From NCBI GenBank assembly GCA_003487955.1, contig DNNJ01000007.1, forward strand, positions 1 through 7,349: 7,349 bases of DNA. Reading direction: 5' to 3'. Of this stretch, positions 1 through 7,276 are shown in pieces (the stretch's first letter is position 1; each line of letters opens with the position of its first letter). A model generated the notes under the pieces. It was not told the DNA's origin and did not search any database. It saw nothing but the letters and a program-made list of their open reading frames with translations. The position numbers were made by a program, and so were the translations under genes. This stretch comes from Clostridiales bacterium. Lineage in GTDB: Bacteria > Bacillota > Clostridia > Tissierellales > Sedimentibacteraceae.

Positions 1-20
1 ACAATAAGTTTTTAAAAATC

Positions 21-3000
21 ATGAAAATCTGTTTTTTGATAACTTTACTTTGTGTTTTTTCAATCAAGGCAGACAATACCTATTCCCAATCAAAAACGGT
101 GAGCGCTGAATTAAAGAACATTACACTGAGAGAGGCATTACAAGAAATTGAAAAAAACAGCGATTACCTCTTCCTTGTTATGGACAACACAGAGAGTTAT
201 TTAACAACTAAAGTTAACATCTCAATCAACAATAAATCAATGGTAGAGATACTCGATCTGTTGCTTAAGAATACCAATCTGACCTACTCAATTGTTAACA
301 GACAGATTACAATTTCGAGAAAACCGGGTATTGCTGAAAATAAGGAGATTGATGTAAAAACAAGCATCAAGGAAGTTCAACAGACAGAAAAAACAATTAC
401 AGGAGTGGTTACCAATGCGAATGGAGAAGCCATTATCGGAGCCAATATAATTGAAGTGGGAACTCCTTCCCATGGAACTATTACCGACATTAACGGAAGA
501 TTTACACTAAATGTAAGCAACAATGCATCCATTAAAGTCTCATTTATAGGATATCTGAGTCAAACAATCAATACTATTGGGAAGACCAGCTTAAATATCA
601 CCCTGGCTGAAGATACTCAGGCACTTGAAGAGGTGGTGGTGGTGGGCTATGGCACCCAGCGGAAAGAGAACCTTACCGGTGCCGTCTCCACCGTGGATGT
701 GGAAAGGACATTAAAAGCACGGCCTATAACCGATGTGGGACGAGCACTTCAGGGCTCTGCTCCTGGTCTGGTTATAAAAACTACTTCCGGGGTATTAGGC
801 GGCTCCCCTTCAATTCGTATCAGAGGTACAGTTAGCACAATTGGGGGAGGATCAGGGAATCCTTTGATTTTAGTTGATAACGTTGAAGTTCCTGATTTAT
901 CTTATGTGAATCCGGATAATATTAAATCAATTTCCGTATTGAAAGATGCGTCCACAACTGCAATTTATGGTGCGAGAGCAGCTTTCGGAGCCTTATTGAT
1001 TACAACTAAAAAAGGAGACAAAGACCGTGCGCCCAGGATTACTTATTCGAATAATTTCTCATGGTCAACGCCGACGGATGTACCCAAACATACTCGTGCT
1101 GATTTAAACCTGCAATATTCTTTAGATCAGGCAAATGCATTAAGAGATAAACCTCTTGAGGAGCGTGGTCAGGTAGGATACTATTACAATGCAGATGTCA
1201 TTAAAAAAGTCAAGGAGTGGATTGACACCTATGGAGATGGAAAAGGGCTAGGACGTGAAATGGTGGAAGGACGAGATTTTGATTACAGACCTTCTGGCGG
1301 AGTCTATTATTATCGTCCATGGGACATTTATAAAATTTATTATAAAAACTGGACACCTCAACAAAATCAAAATATCAGTGTCAATGGCGGAACGGAAAAA
1401 ACCCAATACAACTTATCTGCTGCTTATATGAATCAGAAAGGCATCCTAAAGCTGTTTGATGATTTTTACAGAAGATATAATATTTCCGGATACCTGAGTA
1501 CCGATGTAAAAGACTGGATTACATTACGGGGGCAATATATGCTCTCTAAAGTCCGGGAAGAATCTCCTTTTACCTACGGATCAGAAGTATATCAGCCAAT
1601 TTATTATCTGTACAGATGGCATCAGGTATATCCCTATGGCACTTATAACGGACATGAATTCAGAGGGGCTGTGAATGATCTAAAATCCGCACGGCCTGTT
1701 GAAACAGATAGAGACTATAGCCGGTACGTGTTAGGGACTACAGTAAAACTAGCCAAGGGCTTAACTGCCGATTTTGACTATACGTATGCACAGACTTATG
1801 TTACCAATCACACGGTTGGTGGTTACATCAGTGGCATTAACCAGTGGAATGTACCGAAAGACAAAAAATTAGATGAGTTATACGGCATTTATACTTCTGC
1901 TTCTTATGATTATGCGCGTTATACTTCTTCAAAAAATATCAGAAACACATATAACGGATATTTAACATACGAGAATAAGTTTCAGAATCACGAATTAAAA
2001 ATAACGGCTGGTACAAATATCGAAGATGCAGAATACATTTGGATGTCAACGCGCAGAAATGGCGTATATGATTTTGATAAAGGAGAGGTGAATCTTGCCG
2101 GAGGGGATCAATTAGCCTCTTCAAGCCATTCATGGCGGTCGGTTGCCGGTTTTTTCGGCAGGATCAATTATTCATTTTTAGATAGATATTTATTAGAAGT
2201 AAGTGGCCGTTACGATGGATCTTCCCGATTCGAAAGGGGTAAAAGATGGGATTTTTTCCCTTCTCTATCCGCAGGATGGCGAATGGGTGAAGAATCTTTC
2301 ATGAAGCCGTTAAAACCCATCTTAAGTTCGCTGAAAATAAGAGGAACATATGGTTCCGTTGGCAATCAGGATGTCCCCTTGAATTCGTTTATTTCCACTT
2401 TAAAAGCCTTTACTCCGTCAGGCGCAGGGAATTATTGGTTAATAAACGGCAACTTCGTCCCTTATATTAGTAGCGGACCGACTTTAGTGAATTCGGATCT
2501 GACATGGGAAAAAGTTGAATCATTTGATTTGGGTTTGGATGCCGGCTTTTTAGATCAAAAAATAAATGTCACTTTCGATTGGTATAATCGCAAGACACTC
2601 AATATGCTTGCTCCTGGTGAAACAGTACCTTCTACTGTGGGAATTGCAGCTCCGAAAAGAAATTTTGGAGAGTTGGCAACCAAAGGTGTTGAGTTAGAAG
2701 TTAGATATAATAAACGGTTTGAAAATGGTTTACGTCTATTTGTTTCAGGACAATTTACAGATTACAAGACTGTTGTGACAAAATATGCTTCACCAAGCGA
2801 CCCTCGAAATTCCGATTCCTATTGGGAAGGTAAAGTGCTGGGGCAAATATGGGGTTATAAGACAGATGGTTTGTTTCAAAAAGAAGATTTTGTTTGGGAA
2901 GGTGATCAGATAAAACAGACTATCCTTGAAAACGGACTATCGAAAAACACAATGGCGCCGGGAGTTCCCGATCAATATATATTGGAATCCGGTTTATTTA

Positions 3001-3629
3001 AATTTGGCCCGGGAGATGTGAAATTTAAAGATTTGAACGGAGACGGAGTGATTGATTACGGGACTAATACAGTTGGAGATCCGGGAGACAGAACAGTAAT
3101 AGGGAATACAACACCTCGGTATCAGTATGGATTCAGGTTTGGAGGAACGTGGAAAGGATTTGATGCCGATGTTTTCTTCCAGGGCGTAGGAAAACGTCAT
3201 ATATGGGCCACGGGAAATATGGTACTTCCTGGTTATTATGCCGCTGAAGCCAATTTTGCTCATACGTTAGATTACTGGACCCCGGAAAATACAGGAGCAT
3301 TTTATCCAAGGCCATTGGAATATAGTCAAACCGCTAAGTGGAACTACCTTCCCAATGACAGATATTTATTAAATGCAGCCTATATGCGCTTAAAAAGCCT
3401 AAACATTGGCTATAGCCTGCCGGAGAAATTATTAAAATATGTTTCCGTTGAAAAATGCAGGCTCTATTGTAATGGAGAGAACCTGTTTGAATTTGATAAG
3501 ATGGGCAAAGTGCCTATTGACCCTGAAATAGATTGGGTTTACGGTGTTACGGCTAATGATTCCCGTTCATTCGGACGCAGTTATCCGTACCGCAGAACAA
3601 TTTCATTCGGATTACAGGTAGAATTCTAA
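21..3629 (+). CDS. SusC/RagA-family TonB-dependent outer-membrane transporter with N-terminal STN domain (TonB-dependent transducer)
   Basis: This is the outer-membrane import channel of a SusC/SusD pair, moving oligosaccharides or glycopeptides into the periplasm with TonB/ExbBD energy. Domains in order: hydrophobic signal peptide (about residues 1-17, SIKA then DNTYSQ); STN domain (about 26-100); carboxypeptidase-regulatory-like beta-sandwich (about 125-198, with ITGVV and TDINGRF); TonB box EEVVVVGYG (203-211); plug (about 212-330, with SIRIRGT and VLKDASTTAIYGARA); 22-strand-type barrel to the end. An Asp/Asn loop DLNGDGVID (1004-1012) typical of SusC proteins lies near the C-terminus, and the protein ends in Phe as outer-membrane proteins do. 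At 1202 residues it is longer than plain SusC proteins because of the STN domain, which in FecA-like transducers signals to an anti-sigma factor. The frame stays open from base 3 to the ATG at 21 (NKFLKI before Met), and many STN-type SusC proteins carry such a run before the hydrophobic core. The true start may therefore lie left of the window. Bases 601-840 are unusually GC-rich. Family call is very secure; substrate unknown. Confidence 0.96.
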   Translation: MKICFLITLLCVFSIKADNTYSQSKTVSAELKNITLREALQEIEKNSDYLFLVMDNTESYLTTKVNISINNKSMVEILDLLLKNTNLTYSIVNRQITISRKPGIAENKEIDVKTSIKEVQQTEKTITGVVTNANGEAIIGANIIEVGTPSHGTITDINGRFTLNVSNNASIKVSFIGYLSQTINTIGKTSLNITLAEDTQALEEVVVVGYGTQRKENLTGAVSTVDVERTLKARPITDVGRALQGSAPGLVIKTTSGVLGGSPSIRIRGTVSTIGGGSGNPLILVDNVEVPDLSYVNPDNIKSISVLKDASTTAIYGARAAFGALLITTKKGDKDRAPRITYSNNFSWSTPTDVPKHTRADLNLQYSLDQANALRDKPLEERGQVGYYYNADVIKKVKEWIDTYGDGKGLGREMVEGRDFDYRPSGGVYYYRPWDIYKIYYKNWTPQQNQNISVNGGTEKTQYNLSAAYMNQKGILKLFDDFYRRYNISGYLSTDVKDWITLRGQYMLSKVREESPFTYGSEVYQPIYYLYRWHQVYPYGTYNGHEFRGAVNDLKSARPVETDRDYSRYVLGTTVKLAKGLTADFDYTYAQTYVTNHTVGGYISGINQWNVPKDKKLDELYGIYTSASYDYARYTSSKNIRNTYNGYLTYENKFQNHELKITAGTNIEDAEYIWMSTRRNGVYDFDKGEVNLAGGDQLASSSHSWRSVAGFFGRINYSFLDRYLLEVSGRYDGSSRFERGKRWDFFPSLSAGWRMGEESFMKPLKPILSSLKIRGTYGSVGNQDVPLNSFISTLKAFTPSGAGNYWLINGNFVPYISSGPTLVNSDLTWEKVESFDLGLDAGFLDQKINVTFDWYNRKTLNMLAPGETVPSTVGIAAPKRNFGELATKGVELEVRYNKRFENGLRLFVSGQFTDYKTVVTKYASPSDPRNSDSYWEGKVLGQIWGYKTDGLFQKEDFVWEGDQIKQTILENGLSKNTMAPGVPDQYILESGLFKFGPGDVKFKDLNGDGVIDYGTNTVGDPGDRTVIGNTTPRYQYGFRFGGTWKGFDADVFFQGVGKRHIWATGNMVLPGYYAAEANFAHTLDYWTPENTGAFYPRPLEYSQTAKWNYLPNDRYLLNAAYMRLKSLNIGYSLPEKLLKYVSVEKCRLYCNGENLFEFDKMGKVPIDPEIDWVYGVTANDSRSFGRSYPYRRTISFGLQVEF

Positions 3630-3643
3630 CAAAAAAGAAAGAC

Positions 3644-5449
3644 ATGAAAAAAATATTTTATATCATACCGATTTTATTTATTTCGCTTATTGCCTGCAAA
3701 GATTATCTTGACAGACCCGGATTAGACCAATTTGAGGATAACGAGTTTTGGACCAAAGAAGAGAATATAAGATTATATGCTCAAAAGGGTTATACCGCAT
3801 ATTTTTATGGGTATGGCAGCGGATATGCATGGGGCAATTTCTTTACCGGAGGTGCTTGGAGCGATGAATATAGCTCATCGGCAATATGGACGCAAAATAC
3901 GGCCACATCGGGCAACGGTTGGTCATTCTCATGGGTGAGATGGGCAAATATCATGATTGAGAGGATTGAAAATATGGCCGATCTTTCTACCGAAGCCAAA
4001 GAGCATTGGCTGGGCATTGGACGTTTTTTCAGAGCTATGGAATATTCAGATCTTGCTCGTGCATTTGGAGATGTGCCATATTTCGACCGTGTGGTTTTGT
4101 ATAATGATTTGAAGACAAGTTATAAAAAAAGAGATCCGCTCTCCCTGGTAGCAACAAAAATAATGGAGGATTTTCAATATGCTGCTGATAAAGTCAGAAT
4201 AAATGACGGCCTTCAACAAATTAACAGAAATATAGTATTGGCTTTTATGTCAAGGGAGATGCTATACTTTGGGACATTCTTAAAATATCATAATATTGAT
4301 ATGGATGTAGGCAATCAACTGCTCGAAAGGGCTGCCTGGGCCGCTGAACAATTAATCAATGAAGGGCATTATCAGATAAGCGACGATTATCGGGCTATTT
4401 TTAGTTCGGAAGATCTGTCGGGCAACAAGGAAGTCATTTTATATCGTCAATATGAGTCTGCAAAAACATCTCATTGCCTTGTTTCATATAATAATTTAGA
4501 GCCTCAGACCGGCACAACCCTAAAAGTTGTAGAAACATATCTTTCTACAGATGGGTTGCCTATCAAACAATCTCCGGTATATGATTATGCATCTGATAAC
4601 GGATTTAGATTCTATGACGGTCAATATAAAAACAGAGACCCGCGCATGGCTGCAAGTTTAGTGGATTCTATCAGAATAAGTGGCCCTAATGATGCATATT
4701 CGTCTACAGGTTTTTTAACTTGGAAGTTCCTTCCTTATGAAGCAAATGCCAAAGATTTAATATATAATGGTTCGACGAACACCACAGATGCACCGGTAAT
4801 AAGATACGGGGAAGTGCTACTGAATTATGCAGAAGCCAAAGCTGAACTGGGCCTGTTTGATCAGGTAGTCGCCGATAGGTCCATTAATCTGTTGCGCAAA
4901 AGGAATATCAGAAAAAATAATCAAGGTGATATATTACCGAAACTGCCGAAAATGACAGTTTCCGGTAACAATATCCTGGCAAATGGTATTGTTCTGGATG
5001 ATCCTGACAGAGATCCTTCAGTGCCTCCTGTCATTTGGGAAATACGCCGGGAACGAGCAGTTGAACTATTATACGAAGGATTCAGAAAAAGTGACCTGAA
5101 ACGGTGGAAAAAATATGAGTACCTCAGAACAACCGAGACGAACGGGCCAACCACATTGAGTAAAGGTGCTTATATAGATATCGATGCCTATAAGGCAAAA
5201 TATTCTGCCAAACAGATTGCGAATATGATGAAAAATGTTCATTTTTATTACCCGGATCCTGATGATCAATCGAAGGCGTTTGTATATAATCTGTACGAAA
5301 ATAATATGAGACGCGACTGGGTTGCGGGCAATTCATATTATGAAAGGCAGTACCTCAAAGCAATTCCTTTGGATCAGATCAAACTCTACAAGGATATGGG
5401 ATTTGAATTGGCTCAAAATCCCGGATGGGATACTCTCCAGGAAGAATAA
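3644..5449 (+). CDS. SusD/RagB-family nutrient-binding surface lipoprotein
   Basis: This is the substrate-capturing lid that sits on the SusC barrel at the cell surface. The signal peptide ends in a lipobox, LIAC, with Cys18 as the lipidated residue. The following KDYLD is the usual start of mature SusD proteins, and its charged residues fit a surface-export signal. The N-terminal SusD-like domain (about 20-300) is rich in Trp and Tyr and holds the TPR-type stretch GRFFRAMEYSDLARAFGDVP (126-145). The C-terminal SusD/RagB domain (about 300-601) shows RYGEVLLNYAEAKAELG (387-403), EIRRERAVELLYEGFR (466-481) and the closing YLKAIP...NPGW (570-595). Length (601) is within the family's range. It starts 14 nt after the susC stop, with a purine-rich AAGAAAGAC just before the ATG, so the two genes are cotranscribed. 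Binding residues and ligand cannot be assigned from sequence. No frameshift or truncation is seen. Confidence 0.97.
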   Translation: MKKIFYIIPILFISLIACKDYLDRPGLDQFEDNEFWTKEENIRLYAQKGYTAYFYGYGSGYAWGNFFTGGAWSDEYSSSAIWTQNTATSGNGWSFSWVRWANIMIERIENMADLSTEAKEHWLGIGRFFRAMEYSDLARAFGDVPYFDRVVLYNDLKTSYKKRDPLSLVATKIMEDFQYAADKVRINDGLQQINRNIVLAFMSREMLYFGTFLKYHNIDMDVGNQLLERAAWAAEQLINEGHYQISDDYRAIFSSEDLSGNKEVILYRQYESAKTSHCLVSYNNLEPQTGTTLKVVETYLSTDGLPIKQSPVYDYASDNGFRFYDGQYKNRDPRMAASLVDSIRISGPNDAYSSTGFLTWKFLPYEANAKDLIYNGSTNTTDAPVIRYGEVLLNYAEAKAELGLFDQVVADRSINLLRKRNIRKNNQGDILPKLPKMTVSGNNILANGIVLDDPDRDPSVPPVIWEIRRERAVELLYEGFRKSDLKRWKKYEYLRTTETNGPTTLSKGAYIDIDAYKAKYSAKQIANMMKNVHFYYPDPDDQSKAFVYNLYENNMRRDWVAGNSYYERQYLKAIPLDQIKLYKDMGFELAQNPGWDTLQEE

Positions 5450-5473
5450 ATAATGTTTTCACGAAAATATTCA

Positions 5474-5508
5474 AACGCACAACGTGATTATGAACCACGT
5501 TGTGCGTT
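5474..5508 (+). terminator. Perfect 13-bp inverted repeat between susD and the hydrolase gene (possible partial terminator or mRNA-processing hairpin)
   Basis: The arms AACGCACAACGTG (5474-5486) and CACGTTGTGCGTT (5496-5508) are exact reverse complements around a 9-nt loop. The hairpin begins 25 nt after the susD stop and ends 34 nt before the next ATG. No run of T follows the right arm on the + strand (AATAATTGATC comes next), so it is not a textbook intrinsic terminator in that direction. Read on the - strand, the sequence after the stem (TTTGAATATTTTCG) is more T-rich, but no gene points that way. The structure itself is plain in the sequence. Its role is inferred: partial terminator, RNA 3'-end protector that favours susC/susD over the enzyme, or a DNA-binding dyad. 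Confidence 0.6.
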
Positions 5509-5542
5509 AATAATTGATCTCCGGAAAGCAAAATAATAATCA

Positions 5543-6988
5543 ATGAAAAAGAACCTGTTATACTGCACAATACTGGCTGCATTGATCCTGATTGGTTGCA
5601 GCAAGGAGAGTGACGTTCCGGAAGTGCCCAGCCCGGTGCCGGCGGAAAAACTGATCTTTCCCCCGAAAGAGATGCGGTCGGTCTGGATCACTACGGCCTG
5701 GGGTCTCGATTGGCCTATGGGGAAATATGATGTCCAGTCACAAAAAAATCAGTACATCCAATACCTCGATAGGTTTCAAGCCCTCCATATCAATGCCGTG
5801 ATTGTTCAGGTCAAGCCTATGGGGGACGCCTTTTATCACTCTCCGTATGAACCGTGGAGTGCTTCGATTACCGGTACCAGGGGGCAGAATCCGGGGTATG
5901 ATGTGTTGCAGTTCATGATCGATGAAGCACACAAGCGCAACATGGAGTTCCACGCCTGGATGAATCCTTACCGGATTGCCACACGTGCAGGCAATAGTAC
6001 GCCATACCCTCCGTTGCATGCATCGATAAATGCGAAATGGGTAGTAAATCACGAAAAAATTCAAATCTACAATCCGGCACTGCCGGAGGTACGTCAGCGG
6101 CTTGCCGACATCGTGAAAGACCTGCTTACCCGCTATGAAGTGGATGGCATCCATTTCGACGACTATTTCTATCCCGCCCCTTCCTCAGCCGGGACAATGG
6201 TCTCCGATGCCGGCGACTATCAGCAGTACGGTGCGGGTTACACTACCATTGAAGATTTCAGGCGGGCCAATGTGGATAAAACCATAGAAGCGGTACACAA
6301 CGCAATCGTTTCCTCGAAGCCGGAGGTTGTTTTTACCATTTCTCCTGCAGCCAGTCCCGACTACAATATGAAGACACTTTTCGCCGATGTGGCTAAATGG
6401 TGCAAGGAGGGATGGATCGACATCGTCATGCCGCAACTCTATCAGGAGATTGGAAATCAGTATAACGATTTTCAGGCCAGACTGGGTTGGTGGACACAGT
6501 ATAACTACAAAGCTGTACCAATGGTGGGACATGGATATTATAAATTCGGAGATCCGCAACAGCCGGCAGCCTTTCAGTCGGCACTTGAACTGGAAAGGCA
6601 GTTGGAATTGACACGAAGAAATCAGAAAGTATTGGGAAATGCAATGTACAGTGCTAGATATATTCTGTTCAACAAAATAAACATTACCGATAAATTGGCT
6701 ACAATATACAAGAACCCTACAGTTATTCCATTCCTGGGACGTGAGGTTGCAACAGCACCTGTCAAACCGCAGAATATAAAAATAGAAAATAACATGTTAT
6801 CATGGAACAGACAGGGTGATTTGATTTCTGTTGTATATTATTTCCCGGACCAGACAAAAGAAGGTGTTGTTTTGTCGATAACAAAAGATACAAGCTTGCC
6901 GGTTTCCTCTTCGGGATTCTATTGTGTTACCACCATCAACAAAGACAATAAAGAGAGTGAACCATCCGATGCAGTAGAGAAAAAATAA
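5543..6988 (+). CDS. GHL10 (DUF187) family 10 glycosylhydrolase-like lipoprotein
   Basis: A predicted exported glycoside hydrolase. The signal peptide ends in the lipobox LIGC (Cys19), followed by SKESD and a Pro-rich linker (to about 36). Residues about 41-400 are a GHL10-type TIM barrel, with EMRSVWITTAWGLDWP (43-58), QVKPMGDAFY...EPWS (89-106), NPGYD (116-120), FHAWMNPYR (136-144), DGIHFDDYFYP (201-211), FTISPAASPDY (264-274), DIVMPQLY (293-300) and VPMVGHGYYKFG (325-336). The acidic pair D206/D207 is the likely catalytic-site signature. Residues about 404-481 look like a small Fn3-like beta domain. E. coli DigH (YddW), of the same family, cuts peptidoglycan glycan strands lacking stem peptides. 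Bacteroidetes members beside SusC/SusD pairs probably act on other glycans, so no substrate is given. It follows susD by 93 nt, with a hairpin between. The first ~1060 bases are about 51% GC and the rest about 37%, an internal step. A purine-rich GGAAAG lies 14 nt before the ATG. Family is secure; reaction and exact location are inferred. Confidence 0.92.
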   Translation: MKKNLLYCTILAALILIGCSKESDVPEVPSPVPAEKLIFPPKEMRSVWITTAWGLDWPMGKYDVQSQKNQYIQYLDRFQALHINAVIVQVKPMGDAFYHSPYEPWSASITGTRGQNPGYDVLQFMIDEAHKRNMEFHAWMNPYRIATRAGNSTPYPPLHASINAKWVVNHEKIQIYNPALPEVRQRLADIVKDLLTRYEVDGIHFDDYFYPAPSSAGTMVSDAGDYQQYGAGYTTIEDFRRANVDKTIEAVHNAIVSSKPEVVFTISPAASPDYNMKTLFADVAKWCKEGWIDIVMPQLYQEIGNQYNDFQARLGWWTQYNYKAVPMVGHGYYKFGDPQQPAAFQSALELERQLELTRRNQKVLGNAMYSARYILFNKINITDKLATIYKNPTVIPFLGREVATAPVKPQNIKIENNMLSWNRQGDLISVVYYFPDQTKEGVVLSITKDTSLPVSSSGFYCVTTINKDNKESEPSDAVEKK

Positions 6989-6999
6989 GACAGAGATTT

Positions 7000-7040
7000 G
7001 CAAAAACAATTATGCCAATTGTCAGAGTTTTGCTATTTTT
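7000..7040 (+). terminator. AU-rich hairpin with T-tract after the hydrolase gene, candidate intrinsic terminator
   Basis: Starting 12 nt after the stop codon, GCAAAA-ACAATT (7000-7011) can pair with AATTGT (7017-7022) and TTTTGC (7028-7033) across a 5-nt loop, with a 5-nt bulge (7023-7027) on the right side. The stem is followed by TATTTTT (7034-7040). Position, orientation and T-run fit the end of the susC-susD-hydrolase transcript. The stem is AT-rich and bulged, so termination would be moderate at best. No folding energy was computed. Confidence 0.45.
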
Positions 7041-7159
7041 ACCGTTTTATGATTCTATTACAAAACAATAGTTCGGTATTATTTCATAAGATCAACCATA
7101 ACTGATTGGTTGTTAATAACAAATATAACTTTATAAATAGCTTTAATTTCGTGATTATT

Positions 7160-7222
7160 TGAATATCAAGTAAAATATAGCCGTGCAATCATTTAATAAT
7201 ATTCACATTGAATGAATATCAA
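7160..7222 (+). repeat. 10-bp direct repeat TGAATATCAA, two copies about five helical turns apart
   Basis: TGAATATCAA occurs at 7160-7169 and again at 7213-7222. The start-to-start distance is 53 bp, close to five turns of B-DNA, so both copies would face the same side of the helix. The second copy overlaps an inverted repeat of the same core. They lie 54-117 bases before the ATG of the last gene. In such AT-rich DNA a 10-bp repeat could still be chance. Confidence 0.4.
7199..7219. promoter_or_regulatory. Candidate operator: ATATTCA-N7-TGAATAT dyad
   Basis: ATATTCA (7199-7205) and TGAATAT (7213-7219) are perfect reverse complements with a 7-nt spacer, giving a 21-bp dyad whose half-site centres are 14 bp apart. 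A third half-site in direct orientation lies at 7160-7166. The dyad lies 58-78 bases before the next ATG, a sensible place for a regulator site. The symmetry is visible; binding by any regulator is inferred, and no regulator gene is in the window. Confidence 0.3.
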
Positions 7223-7276
7223 CCGGACATAAAATAAAAGAAAAGAAACAACTTGATAAATTGAAAGAATGCTTAC

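Larger units (their letters stand above)
6989..7276. other. Intergenic region of 288 nt without a gene
   Basis: This very AT-rich stretch has no reading frame that looks coding. It holds the terminator-like hairpin near its left end and the TGAATAT repeats on its right side. I also looked for the Bacteroidetes promoter pattern (TTTG near -33, TAnnTTTG near -7) upstream of the last gene and found no good match, only weak one-off variants. The length and the change from very tight to loose spacing suggest that the final gene has its own promoter here. Confidence 0.6.

Noticed and set aside
5738..6154. 138-codon open frame on the - strand inside the hydrolase gene
   Set aside because: It lies wholly opposite a well-supported GHL10 coding region. 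The translation has no recognisable motif or signal and looks like a shadow of the GC-rich sense strand.
6185..6559. 124-codon open frame on the - strand inside the hydrolase gene
   Set aside because: Same reasoning: it is antisense to conserved catalytic motifs, and its predicted residues show no domain pattern.
6387..6611. 74-codon + strand frame within the hydrolase gene
   Set aside because: It overlaps the GHL10 barrel in another frame, and its sequence is low-information and rich in Trp, Arg and Ser.
7040..7078. Possible nested hairpin TACCG...CGGTA with inner CTATT...AATAG
   Set aside because: The arms are only 5 bp each and separated by unpaired bases in AT-rich DNA, so chance pairing is likely. 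Not listed as a feature.
7143..7161. Possible Bacteroidetes -7 element (TAATTTCG or TTATTTG) before the last gene
   Set aside because: Each differs from TAnnTTTG and no TTTG sits at the expected distance upstream, so a promoter cannot be called.
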